Source of the DNA: Pisaster brevispinus
Lineage: Eukaryota; Echinodermata; Asteroidea; Forcipulatida; Asteriidae
Assembly (NCBI GenBank): GCA_023634235.1
Contig: JAMKCF010000012.1
Location: 1,063,501 to 1,127,500, forward strand
Length of the DNA stretch: 64,000 nt
Direction: 5' to 3'
Shown here: one piece after another, positions 49,401-58,704 of the stretch
How positions within the stretch are numbered: the stretch's first letter is position 1
Layout of the letters: each line of letters opens with the position of its first letter
Notes under the pieces: generated by a model
Databases searched by the model: none
The model's input: the letters and a program-made list of their open reading frames with translations, nothing else
What the model was told of the DNA's origin: nothing
Position numbers and translations under genes: made by a program

Positions 49401-50716
49401 TTAACCTCCCCTTACCACCATCTTCAAAGAGGGTCTTCAAGGTCGAATTCAATTTTGCGATTCACTCATTTTCCAAAAGATAAAGTTCTCATGAAAGCGG
49501 AAACAAAATTACAAGTCTCTCACCTCTCATTAAACAGTGTAAAACGCCAGTGTGTTTGAAAACCCTTCAAGTGCAATTTTTTTCAAAAATCAAATTTTCA
49601 ATTACGTCACATTCGAAATGTATGACCTGTACATTTTTCTACAAAGGATTTTCGGTTCATTCCTGAATTTTGATGATGCGTAACTAAAATAACATGGAAT
49701 TTGACATTTTGACTAGCGCAAAATTTCCTCTTTGGAAAGTACAGACCTATTTGTTTTTGCTGTCCAATGACAACATGTTTCTAATTTCACTCTGAAAAAG
49801 TATTTTAATGTAAGAGACCCCCCCCCCCCCCCCCGCTTTTATGAAGACTCTTATCTGTTGGGAAATGGATGCATCACAAATTATAATTTGACCTTGGAGA
49901 ACCTCTTTAAGAAGTCCTATTGAACTATTGTAAACAATTTTAAGAGTGTTTCTTAAGTCTATAAATTTCACAAATGTTGAAATGTCAGAGACACTCTCTC
50001 TTTGTTCACTCCTGACATTTCTCTCTTTCTTTGAACAGAAATTCTTGTCTCCATTCAATCAATCCATCGCTGAGATTAGTGAGAGAAGCCTGTCTGCAAT
50101 CTGGCCCACAAGTCAGGTCAAACGCTGGACTTGGAAAACTATGAGTGTAGATATCAATGAGGCAACCAACGAGTCCAATCAAGGTTATTTCAATTTTGGA
50201 TTATAGTTTCATAAATCAGTCAGTTAACTATTCTTTTTTAATGCTAAGATATAAGTCATTATAAAATTAATTTCTTTTTAATTATGTCACCTTTATTATA
50301 GTTGTCATTAGAGAAAAAAGACAGCCTGATGTGCTGTCCTTGAAACTAAAAACTGGAAATTAAATTCTTGTTTTAAACTCTCATGTAACGTTGTAATTAA
50401 ACAAAAATAGGAAATGTCCAACTTCTTTGAACTTTGTACAGTGTTTTCAGTTTTCTATGTCACTAATGTTAAAGAAAATAGAAGAAACCAGCTGTATGAA
50501 ATTGTATCAGAATTTTATGATGGTGAAATTGTTTGGGAGTTCATTAATTTATCGTTTGGCAAATCATTTATAACCAGAAATGTTTTTATTTTGTGTTGAT
50601 TAGCTTTTGGTTTTTTTTTGGTTACAGACCCGGTTGGTATGGCTTCGTATAATGTGACGCTGAATGCTCAAGAAATCAAGACATTCTTTCTTACCTTTGG
50701 AAAGAAACCTAACTGA
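28450..50716 (+). CDS. MAN2B2: Lysosomal alpha-mannosidase, GH38, MAN2B2-like
   Basis: Nineteen exons: 28450-28644, 31436-31576, 32520-32631, 33421-33709, 34305-34482, 37039-37237, 39109-39302, 39455-39650, 40386-40525, 41552-41835, 42252-42443, 43897-44043, 44251-44356, 44959-45075, 45749-45980, 46413-46589, 49256-49383, 50039-50183 and 50628-50716. The frame stays open to TGA, giving 1086 residues (human MAN2B2 about 1009). It hydrolyses alpha-linked mannose from N-glycan fragments, probably in lysosomes; the vertebrate enzyme prefers the core alpha-1,6 linkage. Residues 1-23 form a signal peptide. Zinc ligands are expected at H55 and D57 (PHSHMDVGW), nucleophile D170 (WQVDPFGAS) and H440 ([12 protein letters not shown]). 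D308 in WPWGCDKQF is a likely acid/base by homology. Other landmarks are [43 protein letters not shown]-like QNYYP and the C-terminal [10 protein letters not shown]. Donors of exons 2 (GTTTCT) and 17 (GTTTGT) are weak, so those borders are less certain. About 22 residues lie between signal peptide and catalytic domain that the human protein lacks. Confidence 0.95.
29055..29383 (-). repeat. Two short LTR-like copies with polypurine tracts
   Basis: Two related blocks (about 29055-29167 and 29277-29383) each run from TGTAATATT-like to ATGTTACA-like ends and are followed on the plus strand by TCTCCCTTTCTCC, a polypurine tract when read on the minus strand. The phrase TTATCCAGGCCCTAGTA precedes each block and recurs near 31208, where a fragment (TGTAATGTTCATT) may be the opposite LTR. 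Confidence 0.5.
29660..30670 (-). mobile_element. Decayed Ty3/Gypsy retrotransposon (integrase region)
   Basis: The minus strand encodes pieces of a Ty3/Gypsy polyprotein. In order they are a zinc-finger remnant around ALYWPGM and CHLCNAF, an integrase core ([33 protein letters not shown]; an E replaces the usual D in the second catalytic motif), and a tail with [20 protein letters not shown]. Frameshifts and stops separate these pieces, so it is inactive. It lies antisense in intron 1 of the mannosidase gene. Reverse transcriptase and gag regions were not seen. Confidence 0.8.
30683..30860. repeat. 31-bp tandem repeat, about 5.5 units
   Basis: Units begin at 30690, 30721, 30752, 30783, 30814 and 30845 (partial), each containing CCAAATTTGACTGGATTGAA. 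The array sits at the edge of the Ty3/Gypsy zinc-finger remnant and is open in several frames, producing spurious repetitive peptides. Confidence 0.9.
30876..31212 (+). mobile_element. tRNA-derived SINE with ATT tail
   Basis: It contains GGGTTCGAACCCCGGTCATG (B-box GGTTCGAACCC), TTGCTTCTCTTCACCCAGGG, GGCTGTATACTCCCTAGGGA and TAAAGCGCATTGAGACGTTA, and ends in TTATTATTATTATTA. The copy at 43455-43830 is collinear. It lies in mannosidase intron 1. Confidence 0.8.
31751..31820. mobile_element. Small hairpin MITE (GTTGTGATAA...CGCAAC)
   Basis: A 70-base imperfect palindrome, with GTAGCCCTCCA and TGGAGGGTTACGATTAAATC facing each other. A relative lies at about 8650-8720 inside the TTAA-flanked copy 1. 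Confidence 0.6.
32166..32300. mobile_element. GGCCGTGTCCGAA MITE family, decayed copy
   Basis: It runs from CGTATCCTAATTTGCGGCTA to TCATAGCCGTAACCTCTAAT. The inner text GTTGCTAAGGGTGTTGCTAA is typical of the family. It lies in mannosidase intron 2. Confidence 0.6.
32645..32790. mobile_element. MITE with AAAACCACGGCTTGAGCTTG ends
   Basis: CAAAACCACGGCTTGAGCTT near the left faces AGCCCAAGTTTTGAAAATGG at the right. The inner text TGCGCTCTCCTTACGGGGCT matches copies at 52318-52470 and, more loosely, 58705-58860. It lies in mannosidase intron 3. Confidence 0.6.
33830..34125 (-). mobile_element. tRNA-derived SINE, second body type
   Basis: Read on the minus strand, it contains GAGTGTCACGGCCGAGTAGT (A-box region), GGGTTCCAATCCCAGTC (B-box) and ATTGCTTCATCCTTCGGATG, GGGGCCTAAAGCCG. 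The same body occurs in plus orientation at 46630-46915. It lies in mannosidase intron 4. Confidence 0.7.
34750..35450 (-). mobile_element. 5'-truncated LINE (CR1/jockey-like), C-terminal RT end
   Basis: The minus-strand frame 35444-34812 matches the C-terminal part of CR1-like reverse transcriptase proteins: [52 protein letters not shown] and YISELLQVY. Near the end a frameshift moves the conserved tail (PRIWNSL, LLLKTYL) into another frame. The 3' UTR (GCGCCTTGAACACCCAGCAG) and a TTATTATTATT tail follow. The copy is dead, antisense in mannosidase intron 5. Confidence 0.8.
35466..35785. repeat. 43-bp tandem repeat, about seven units
   Basis: Units contain CTTGGCAGCTTGCCAAGGCC, itself a palindrome (GGCAGCTTGCC), then TATAAAAGTAAAGTCGGCCT. 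The last two units are rearranged. It lies next to the LINE, in mannosidase intron 5. Confidence 0.9.
36590..36777 (+). mobile_element. SINE-related repeat
   Basis: TTCCCAGGTTGTATCGTAAA, GATCCCTGGCTATACGGCA and TGACTTCTGACTGGCAC are followed by a decayed tRNA-like head (GCTAGATAACTCCGTCGGTA). It is collinear with 47770-48000. It lies in mannosidase intron 5. Confidence 0.65.
36778..36957 (+). mobile_element. MITE with TTCAAAAGAGGGCGCTATCA core
   Basis: It runs from TGCCGGTCCTAGGGAAATCT to AGAATCTCTTGCCACACCGG and appears inserted in the SINE above, whose tRNA-like text (CACGTTAATACAGA) resumes just after it. It is close to the copy at 18771-18963. Confidence 0.65.
37564..38881. mobile_element. 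Non-autonomous DNA transposon with 20-bp inverted ends
   Basis: The left end is TTAGGGAGCGTCTCAAAAGT and the right end is its exact reverse complement. The 1.3-kb body has no transposase. Beside the right end, GGAACGTTCC-type palindromes repeat several times (38705-38870), and the left subterminal region has TTGGAACGTCC and TGGACGTTCC. No clear target-site duplication was found. It lies in mannosidase intron 6. Confidence 0.75.
39990..40285. mobile_element. Decayed MITE related to 13612-14035
   Basis: It shares GGGTAGGGTTACAGATTG, TCTCAAATTCAAATGTTT, AAGGGATTCCTTTCTCAAA and CAACAGCTGCAGTGCTTCT with the element at 13612-14035. It lies in mannosidase intron 8. A related fragment is at 45108-45435 in intron 14. 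Confidence 0.55.
40960..41520. repeat. 102-bp tandem repeat, about 5.4 units
   Basis: Units start at 40967, 41069, 41171, 41273, 41375 and 41494 (the last rearranged and diverged), each with CTAGCCCTAGCCACAGCCAA and GGCTGTGGCTGATGGCTACA. These two blocks can pair within each unit (AGCCACAGCC with GGCTGTGGCT). The array ends about 30 bases before mannosidase exon 10. It is open on the minus strand and yields spurious repetitive peptides. Confidence 0.95.
42084..42172 (+). mobile_element. tRNA-like SINE head
   Basis: GGGCTAGATAGCTCAGAGGG has a good A-box (TAGCTCAG), and GGTCTAGTCAATTTGTCTTT ends the unit. It matches the head at 47929. The acceptor stem cannot pair, so it is not a tRNA gene. 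It lies in mannosidase intron 10. Confidence 0.6.
42882..43068. mobile_element. MITE, GGGCCCAATTTCATAAA family
   Basis: CCCAATTTTATAGAGGTACA at the left, GATACCAGTCACAAATTTAC and TTTTGGCTGGTAACCT inside, and TTATAAGCAGCTCTAC at the right. It lies in mannosidase intron 11. Confidence 0.55.
43455..43830 (+). mobile_element. tRNA-derived SINE with ATT-rich tail
   Basis: GTGGGTTTGAATCCTGGTCA (B-box), TTGCTTCTCTTCACCCAGGG and GGCTGTATACTCCCAAGGGA are collinear with 30876-31212. It ends in TTTATTTATTTATTATTG. It lies in mannosidase intron 11. Confidence 0.75.
45108..45435. mobile_element. Decayed MITE related to 13612-14035
   Basis: TATACCTTTGGTTTTTGGAA at the left, TTTCAGATTCAAATTTTGGG and AGTTGCTGTACTTCTTACCA further right match the shared body of this family. 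It lies in mannosidase intron 14. Confidence 0.5.
46630..46915 (+). mobile_element. tRNA-derived SINE, second body type
   Basis: GGGTTCGAGTCCCGGTCGTG (B-box), ATTGCATCGTCTTTCGGATG, GTAAAAGAACCCAGTGCACT and GGGGTTCGCCCCGGTGTTCC. An inverted relative lies at 33830-34125. It lies in mannosidase intron 16. Confidence 0.75.
46930..47440 (+). repeat. Dispersed repeat ending in ATT microsatellite
   Basis: It contains TGACGTCATGATGACGTCAT and CATTTGTGCACAAATGC, then TTATTATTATTAATATTATT. The simple tail and the position directly after a SINE suggest a retroposon 3' end. No protein frame was found. It lies in mannosidase intron 16. Confidence 0.45.
47628..48000 (+). mobile_element. SINE with tRNA-like head, preceded by an inverted repeat
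   Basis: An imperfect inverted repeat pairs AATAAACCACAAGG (from 47628) with CCTTGTGGTTTATT (to about 47742). It is followed by TTCCCAGGTTGTATCGTAAA and a tRNA-like head at 47929: GGGCTGGATAGCTCAGTTGG (A-box) and GGTTCAAGTCCCGCTCTAG (B-box). The acceptor stem does not pair, so this is a SINE. It lies in mannosidase intron 16. Confidence 0.65.
48166..48290. repeat. Dispersed repeat shared with 51966-52110
   Basis: The order CAGGGCCTCTGATGCCCTGG, GGTACCCCGTCAAGAGTTCC, GAAGTGCCTTTTGCAATTTA matches the block at 51966-52110 downstream of the gene. No terminal repeats were seen. Confidence 0.5.
48292..48433. mobile_element. MITE with TCGATTTCACAAAG ends
   Basis: TCGATTTCACAAAGGAATGA at the left and CTTTTTGTGAAATCGACC at the right form an imperfect inverted repeat of about 14 bp. 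Inner TCTTAAGATGAG and TTAAGATTGAT motifs are also palindromic. It lies in mannosidase intron 16. Confidence 0.65.
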
Positions 50717-50772
50717 ATTGGACTCAAATATCTCAAAGGATCAAAGAAGATTCTAAAAGACATATGGTAAGA

Positions 50773-50778
50773 AATAAA
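50773..50778 (+). promoter_or_regulatory. Polyadenylation signal of the mannosidase gene
   Basis: AATAAA lies 57 bases after the stop codon. This would give a very short 3' UTR, and a later signal is possible. Confidence 0.4.
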
Positions 50779-50812
50779 AAATGGGACAAAATTAAAGAGG
50801 CTGTCATCATGA

Positions 50813-50958
50813 TCAAATCAGGCATGTGGCTGTCCATTATGAACTCTCATCCAGTTACTGCACCGCCCACCCTTCCTTCATATATTTATGCAGAGCCGGT
50901 CACGTGGTGTAACAGGTGAGAGTTCATAATTCCATGTGCAGCCACATGCCTACTTTGA
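50813..50958. mobile_element. MITE with about 37-bp inverted ends
   Basis: TCAAATCAGGCATGTGGCTG...ATGAACTCTCA (50813-50849) pairs with TGAGAGTTCAT...GCCACATGCC...TTTGA (50917-50958), with a few mismatches and small indels. It lies just past the mannosidase stop codon. Confidence 0.7.
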
Positions 50959-51965
50959 TTGAGACGCCAGTGCCCCTTATGCCCTACAAAATTTACTCGA
51001 GACTGAAATCTTAAAGTTTTAAGTGAAACCATGAATTTGTTTTACAAAAATAATGATACTCAGCGCTCTGCAGATTATTTTATCACCTGCAGTTTCATAT
51101 TTCATGTCATCCGTTCTTTGTTTGAAAGAATTTGTAAGAAAAAAATTACGTTTATTAAAATGATGTCAATACATCTTCGTTATTAATCTCCCCCTTGTTT
51201 AAAATTAAACAACCTTTGAGAGAGGTAAACTTTGAGAGAGGTAAAAAAGTGGCCCACAAGTGATTCAGCTAGTTACTAAAATTAACAACATAGAGTAAGT
51301 TTGGGTGCTAACTGCTAACCTTTGGTCAGTTTGGCGTTTAAATCACTTGAGCCTGGTCTATGTTTCACTCGAACCTGTTTAGTCGATTGATTCGTCAACA
51401 AATCTATTGGGCCATACAAAATTTACTTGCATAATATCATGAAAAAATCATTATTACCTTAATAATTGACGTACTTCATTGGCAAAAACCTACCATTTAC
51501 TGTTCAACCTTCTCCGTCACCTAACCCATGGAGGCCTCCATATGTGTAACCTAACCGCCATCTTGACAAAGTTACATAACTTCGTTAGTTGACTAGAGAA
51601 ACAGACCTCCGAAACCTGGTTGATCCAGTTGGATTAGCTAGTTCAACCATGCAGCGTTCGAGTGACATCTAGATCCACTATGGTTCAGTCTAGTTGACTC
51701 TAGTCAGCCAACCAAACTTTCTATATGTTAAATTCAATTAGTGTTTTTATTGAAGTCAACATATGAGTTTTTCTGAGAAACAAAGTTTCAAATCTAAAAT
51801 ATGTTTTAATTTATAAACAAGAATTTTCAAAAAGACATTTTTGTACTGGACATTTTTTGTGACTTTTGGTTGACTTTTGTAGCATTAATACAAAATATCA
51901 TTAGGAATCGTTTCTTGGAATCTTTGTAAACCCTTGGTCAAGTTTCATAACAACCAGGCCTAGAA

Positions 51966-52110
51966 TTTAATGTCAGCCATGGCCTCTGTTGCCCCTGGCC
52001 TTGGCCTTGGTGCCCCTTCAAAAGTTTCCCACAGTCTTTAAGTTTTTTGAATGGAAGTGCCCTTTGCAAAATGAAAATGGCCTTGCCCTCTCAAAGATGA
52101 AATTCCAGGC
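51966..52110. repeat. Dispersed repeat shared with 48166-48290
   Basis: It shares GGCCTTGGTGCCCCTTCAAA and GGAAGTGCCCTTTGCAAAAT with the mannosidase intron 16 block. The rest of 50960-52800 shows no gene. Confidence 0.5.
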
Positions 52111-52317
52111 CTGAACTAAAGAACTGAAAATGCTGCTGACAAATTAAAGATAGTACAAATTAAAGACTGGTCCCTTTGGTATTTACACAATGAACTGTAT
52201 AATAAGTTATATTGTACATGGATCCGTCCATTGGTGCACCCCCACCAACTCCAATCAAGACTGCTGCTGGAAGTGCATGAGCGGTTTTTATTCTAGTAAC
52301 TTTGAAAAAACCACTAA

Positions 52318-52470
52318 GCATGTGGCAAAGTCCGTTTCAAAACCACGGCTTGGGATTGGGCTTGGGCTTAAGCTCCCTATGGTATTTGGAAAATGTGTGC
52401 TTTCCTTACGAGGCTTCATTCAGGTGAGCGGAGCCCAAGCTCAAGACGTAGTTTCGAAAAGGGCCGAATT
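52318..52470. mobile_element. MITE with AAAACCACGGCTTGGGATTG ends
   Basis: CAAAACCACGGCTTGGGATT at the left faces AGCCCAAGCTCAAGACGTAG at the right. TGTGCTTTCCTTACGAGGCT matches the interior of 32645-32790. Confidence 0.6.
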
Positions 52471-52813
52471 CGAAAACACAATCACAAAAGTGAACATTTG
52501 AGGTAGACATGATTTTACCCTTACACCAATGTGTATTAGGCACTGTATACTCAGTACTTTCTCGAGTTCTGGGGGGAAAAACACAGGCAAGTCACTCGGG
52601 TGGGATTCGAACCCATCACCTTTGATTTTATCTTATTGTTGTATCTGACTCACAGTTTGAGAATTTAGAAAGCTTGTTGTTGTCTAGTTGAAAGGAAATT
52701 GCAGGCATTAATGCCGAGTTAAACATTCCAGTCAGAAATGTTGTTCCTTCTTGATGCTAGTCCCATATACATGTAGCTGGATAAGACAGTGGCAAATAAC
52801 ATCTTAGATATAG

Positions 52814-53998
52814 TCAAGATGGCGTTTCTGCTTCACAGATGTTATCAATGGCGTTCTCATGACACCCATTGGCGATCTCAAATGACCTGTTCCGTACCCT
52901 CCGGCTCAGTGTGCGGATAACCTGCTGATGAATTGAGCCGCCGTCCCCATGAACCGATGAGTTGCTCGCGGTCACCTCCTTGCATTGGCTGTTACAGAAT
53001 AACCGCGCGAAGCGTTTGCGATACTGCGCGTTCAGGATACCGTACACCACGGGATTAACGGCTGCATTGGCGTACGTCACGATAAACACAGCCGTGATCT
53101 GATACGATTCCATAACATTCCTGTGATAGTCCGCCATAAGAGCGATAATTGTCATGGTTACTGGTCCCCACATCATAACAAAAACTGTCACCATGGTGAT
53201 AAGCATCCTCATAACTCTTGCCTCTCGTTGTACATTGGCAGAGGTTTTGATAGAGTTGCTATTCGTCCTGGGCGCGGCAACCATGTGGTCCCGCATACGC
53301 TGTAAACTCAGCGAGAACTTTCTCATCACGGCGCGGTAATTCCAGGTGATTATAGACAGTGGTATTATAAACACCACAACAATGTTGATGCACGAGTAGA
53401 TCAGAGGTCCGTAAAATGGGCCTGGAAAATCAAAAGTACACACCGTGATGTTACGCTGAAGCCCTGTTCTGTTATCCTCGATGGTTGAGTCGGTGGTCCG
53501 GAAGAAAAGAGCCAGCGGAAGGACGAAGATAATTGCGCCGATCCAGACGACCAACAAACGTAACAATGTCATCTTTAGCGTGGATCGATGCCGTTGTAAC
53601 GATACGATTGCCTGGTAACGATCCACGCTGATTAACACCATAGTCCAGACACTGACGATACCGCAGACAAACTCAACTGCCGTCAAGAGGTGACAAAGAA
53701 AATCACCAAAGATCCACACCCCAGTAACCCTCGTCACCATCACCAGAGGTACCATCAGGGTGAAGATCAGGTCAGATAGGGCGAGGTTGGTGATGAAGAG
53801 ATTGGTGACTTGACGGATGGCTTTGTATCTCACAAAGAATGATATGACGAGAACGTTACCGCCGAGGGACACCATAGCAAGTAAACCCATTATTGTATTT
53901 TCAAGTATGTAGCTCTCTTTCCATTGCTTGTTGAACTCCGAGAAGAAGGTGAACAACGATTTATTGGATGCAGAGTCCACAACGTAAGATAAACCCAT
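52814..53998 (-). CDS. Class A GPCR, FFAR4/GPR120-like
   Basis: One uninterrupted coding exon gives 394 residues and seven hydrophobic segments. Class A hallmarks are GGNVLV in TM1, NLALSDL in TM2, the TM3 cysteine in FLCHLL with SVDRYQAI (DRY box), MWGP in TM6 and NPVVY in TM7. The second disulfide cysteine is in NITVCTF (extracellular loop 2). Resemblance to FFAR4 is local: VPLVMVTRVTGVWIFGDFLCHLL, LPLALFFRT, VCTFDFP and FVMMWGPVTMTIIALM. Ligand is unknown, and long-chain fatty acid binding is only a possibility. I start at the ATG at 53998 because an acceptor-like TTTACCTACTCCAG lies just upstream and the N-terminus is then of normal length with an N-glycosylation site (NKS). The open frame extends to 54256, which would add 86 residues with an odd hydrophobic stretch. 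The C-tail is basic and Ser-rich. Confidence 0.8.
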   Translation of the reverse strand: MGLSYVVDSASNKSLFTFFSEFNKQWKESYILENTIMGLLAMVSLGGNVLVISFFVRYKAIRQVTNLFITNLALSDLIFTLMVPLVMVTRVTGVWIFGDFLCHLLTAVEFVCGIVSVWTMVLISVDRYQAIVSLQRHRSTLKMTLLRLLVVWIGAIIFVLPLALFFRTTDSTIEDNRTGLQRNITVCTFDFPGPFYGPLIYSCINIVVVFIIPLSIITWNYRAVMRKFSLSLQRMRDHMVAAPRTNSNSIKTSANVQREARVMRMLITMVTVFVMMWGPVTMTIIALMADYHRNVMESYQITAVFIVTYANAAVNPVVYGILNAQYRKRFARLFCNSQCKEVTASNSSVHGDGGSIHQQVIRTLSRRVRNRSFEIANGCHENAIDNICEAETPS

Positions 53999-56900
53999 GA
54001 TTGCAGTCAGATCTGGAGTAGGTAAAGCATAATTTGTGTAAAGCATTTTAATTTGAAAATCGAGAGAATGTAGCCTATATTCTACTAGAAAGACTTTAAT
54101 CTTGTATCTCCCCTCAAGTATATTCGGAAGGAAAATTATAATAAATGTTTTTAAAAACAGTAAAAAACATTCGAATGTTTGAATTGTTTGTTGGTTGATG
54201 AAGCCATCTGTCTGAGACACTGTAATATTTGTAGATGTTAAACTGGTGTCTTCCAAGACAGCGGAGAAGGTGAAACCATGATGAGACTTAATGATAAATG
54301 AGGCTGGTGAATAAACGTCTTATATTTGCACTTTGCCTTTACGTGTTCAATTCGTTCAATTGTTAGTGTGTACTTAAGTTATGCCGTAACTGAGTGTGTG
54401 TTGACATTGACAATGTGTCATAATGTAACAGTGCGTATGGAACACGTCATGTTTCTGACGCCTGTTTTAAAATTCCCGTATTTGTTATATTCATCACTAG
54501 GGCCTATCAATTAAAAATCTACTTATTTTTTTTTAGACAGCCATTTTATGTGAACTGCGTTGATGGTAAATTTGGGGCGGAAGTTGCGTCACATTATAAT
54601 TGGTTCATTGGGTCATTTTTGGTCTTGTATATGCCGATGATCAGACGTTGAATGTAACGTAATATCCGGTGCGCACGTCATCAAGTCAAAAATCCACACA
54701 CATTCAAAACGCATCACGAAATCCAAGCACACAGTGGTGGTGATTACCGAATCATCTTAATTAAGTTTCTTAGTTTTCGTTCCGTTAACCTGAGTGATAA
54801 ATCAAATTAAAGATGCCAGAGCAAACACCTTCGACGGCACGTTTACTCCGGAAAGATGTCGCTCCGGGGCCGACTGTTGTGGGTTTCATTTTCAATGAGC
54901 CAATAAAGTAGTTTGGTATGCAAATTACACAAATAAACTGAGACGTTCTACCTCATTATGGGCGTTGCATTTCTTAATCTGATGTTTGTTTGAAGAAGTA
55001 AAACAATATTAGTACAGCGTGTCGTGTATTTTTAGGCGGTTCGTGTTGTGTATTTAGTTTGGCTAAAGACATTGTTTTTATATAACCGCATTATTTTAAT
55101 GAGGAAATACAATTAGCTGTTGCAAACTACTTATCAATCAAAAGGACCTATGGTATAAATGAGAAAAAAAAGGAAGACAAACAGTTAGTGGCCTGACGTT
55201 TGGACCGTAGCAGAGTCCTTTCTCTGCTAGGGTCGTGACGTCAGACCGCTAACTATTTTTTGCAATATTTTGTCATAATTTGTAAAAGTGTTGAGTATTA
55301 AATGATTTTTTAAACAAAGATTTAAAATTTGAGCCTTTATTTATGCCAAACAAACTTGATTAAAATCACTGACAAACATCAAGTGTACCATTCGTCGTCT
55401 TCTCGAAACGTTGACTCGACCGTCTAAATAAAATTCAACTGTTTTGTTATAGGCCTAATGAGAGTTAGTTGATGCCAAACGGTTGAACGAACTCTGTCAT
55501 AAACACGTGATGCGTAGGTCTACCGGTAGCATCACTTAACAGCAATTTGTGCCAATAAATTTTTTCAACCGTTCCCTCAGTGTTTGATCCAGTCGCCTGT
55601 TATTTGTGACATTATAACGACACAATCCTCTGATTATTTACTAGGTTTTTGTTTTCAACAAAACAAGAGCTTTTGTTTTTACCGGTAACAGCTCACAAAA
55701 CAACTCAACAATTCCAATGACCTTTAGACTGTGACGTCAGTTAGTTTACGAAAGTGTGGTTCCTTTCAAGTTGTGCTTCATTTGTAACCAGGCAACAGTG
55801 AAGTGCCGCCCAACTTGCTTCGTGTGTTTGTCCATGTTGGCAAGTCCAGCGCTATCATATCATTGTTATAAATGAGTTAAGTAAGAGTATTTAGTGCCAA
55901 CTCGTTGTTTGCTTTATTTTATACGGGAATTTTAAAGAGGGACTTTGTTGAGAAGATCGCTCAAGAAAAATAAATTAATTTTGTCGAGCATTATCGATGG
56001 AATATTGCTTGGTGTCCAGGGTATGGTTATAGCTCCCTGATATAGATGATTTAACTTCAGAATGGACTGCACAAGGGTAATGCTTCACCAATCCCACCCA
56101 ACACACCCCCACCCCCGCCATGCAAGCAATCCAAGAGGAACGCTCAACATTTCAAACAGTTTTCTTCTTGTTTGTTCTTTTCCACGTAAAAGTCGATAGT
56201 CACTGGAGGAGGGGGCGTAACTGTAGATAAACGTGGGGTGTTGTTTCGTCTTACCTCCAGTGTTACGTCACAAATTACTAAATTATTATTTTGAGTGGTT
56301 GCGGTCTGATGTTCAATCCATACAAGGAGAATAAAGCGGGCTAGGCTCAGTTTCAGTAAGCATTACAAAAAACCATTTTGCTTAGCAAGAGTTAGTCACC
56401 AGCCAAAATTCCGTTCAAGAGTATTGCACTTGACTGGTTCTCTGTTGATATAGTTAGTGCAATTTATGAAGCACTATTTTCTCTTAAGCGGCCTTGCGCA
56501 ATTGGGCCATGCAGTGCTTCAAGTGGGGTGATATTCGTTGACAGGTATCAAGTAGTTTGTAAATTTACAAACATCTGATGCCATTCACACGCTCTAGCAT
56601 CGCATCAATCAATTTCATTTTGTTTAATGAATTTGCGGATTGTTTGGTTGGAGTGAGTTTTTATCACCTGGCAATAGACCATCATAGTGCCACCATCTTA
56701 TTTATGATCCTTGTCAATAACAGTAATGAATGCTCATATTCATTGTACAAAAAGGAACCAGACTATTTCTCCTCACAGCCTCGGTTTTGGTTATATTGAT
56801 TTGAATGGGAGAAAATCAAGACGGCCTCACCATGATAAAGGTCTATATTTGCACTCAATTATTCTGAGTTTGTAATTTACGGAGACTTTGATGCAATCTT

Positions 56901-57249
56901 GTGCCGTCTTAGATCTCTCAGGGCCTCCGGTTCATTCACGACCTACCGTCAGGTTTATTTTTCATTCCCCTTTTTTTTCAATGGTGAGAAGTATTGATTC
57001 TAGTTATATTAAAACAGTCATACAATGTCCTGGCAGTCCTACGGTTGTTTGTATTATTTTCAATAATGCCAGGCATCAGATAGCTGCAGATGGTAATGTC
57101 TTATTGGCTTTTGACTGCCCCAGAATGTTTTATTTAAGACGCTGTGAACGTTGGCGTTTCTTGCAGCCACCTTTCTTAACAAACTCTTTTCTTAAACAAC
57201 AACCACACAGAGCCATGAAAATCCCCCCCCCCAAAAAAAACCAAAAACA

Positions 57250-57372
57250 ATAATAATAATAATAATAATAATAAAATACATTAAAACAAAATTAAAATAA
57301 AATAAAATAAAATAAAATAAAATAAAAAATAACAAAATAACAAAATAACAAACAAAATAAAATAAAATAAAA
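57250..57372. repeat. AAT and AAAAT microsatellites
   Basis: AATAATAATAATAATAATA is followed by tandem AAAAT units and AACAAAAT variants. It is purely simple sequence. Confidence 0.9.
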
Positions 57373-58704
57373 AATCTATTTTAAAAGAGACGACTTAAAA
57401 ATAATATATCTACATTTGCATATACAGCCATATTAATTTTGTTGCTATTAGCTATCAATCAAATACTATCATTCACTGATTAGATCCCGAGTATAAATAA
57501 TAACTATTTTTACATGAACATTGAGGCTATCATAAAAATTCAACATTTGGTTGGTTTCATTTACTAAAGACGCATTAACGATTTTTTGGCGAAAGAGAAA
57601 GAACACAATTTAAAAATTCGAGTTTTGACAGGATGTTTAAAAAAAGGGGAAAACAATTTTTGTACGTATCACCCTACCTTCTTGCAGCTCGGAAATAGTA
57701 TTGTCTTTGCCCACCCCCACTGCTCTTTGAGTTTTTATTTATTTGAGTTTTTATTTTTGATTAAACTCTTTGAGTTTTTATTCAGTTTTTCTGTTTAGTG
57801 TCTCGTATGAAAGTTTATAACTTCCTCGACTTAAGAAAAAATGGCTACATAATCTTTAAATAATTTTTTAACTATCAACTAAGAGGTACATCTCCTTATA
57901 AATAGTTACCATCACTATCAAAAATGCTGAACCATTTTCTATAAAACAGTGGCAGTCCTAGTTTTCTGCACTCAACAAAAATACCATACGGCTTAATTAA
58001 AACAAGAAATTTGAAATCTTTGGCACGTGTCATAGCTGTACAATTGGCTTTATCTTCATTTCTGTCAATTATAAGTCAATATCAGGCAGTGGGTGCAGGC
58101 CGTTGTTAACAAAAATAGTGTCGTTACTGTGTACTTAATCAATATTGGAGGTTTCGCTATTACTTCAAACGTATACCGTACAATAATAATTGAATAAGAT
58201 GGTTGATATGTAATTACGGCTTTCCAATGATTCCGCTGCACCATTGTGTACACATTTTGCAAACTGCACACAGTCTCTTTTTAAAATTTGAATTGAAGAG
58301 ATTGACCAGTTTAGGCTGGTTTTTGTATCGTAAAGTGGGATATTGGTTCAGAGCCGCATTATGGGCGGGGTTGGGTTTTGAGATAGGTCTTACGACCCCT
58401 AACCCACCACACCCAACCCACCACACCCAACCCGGTTGATGCGTTTACCCAATGCCCCCCCCCCCCGCCCCCTCTCTTTCTTTCAAACTACACTGTAGAG
58501 GCAGGTCTTATGGAAGGTGCCACCTCTACGCTTCCACTCTCTCATACCGGTATTTTATTCTTCAAATTCGAGGGATTGGCGGACGCCAGGCCCGTGTTTT
58601 GAGCCTTCCTTGCTGTCGAGTGGATTCTTTATCATTATGGTTATATTCTTTAAAAAAAACATTCATGAAATTTATGCATACAAAAATACATACGGGAACT
58701 GTTG

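Noticed and set aside
51614..51628. ACCTGGTTGATCCAG, similar to the 5' start of 18S rRNA
   Set aside because: The match is limited to about 14 bases and nothing downstream resembles rRNA.
54813..54911. 32-codon plus-strand frame starting MPEQTPSTARLL
   Set aside because: It is too short and has no promoter or splice evidence.
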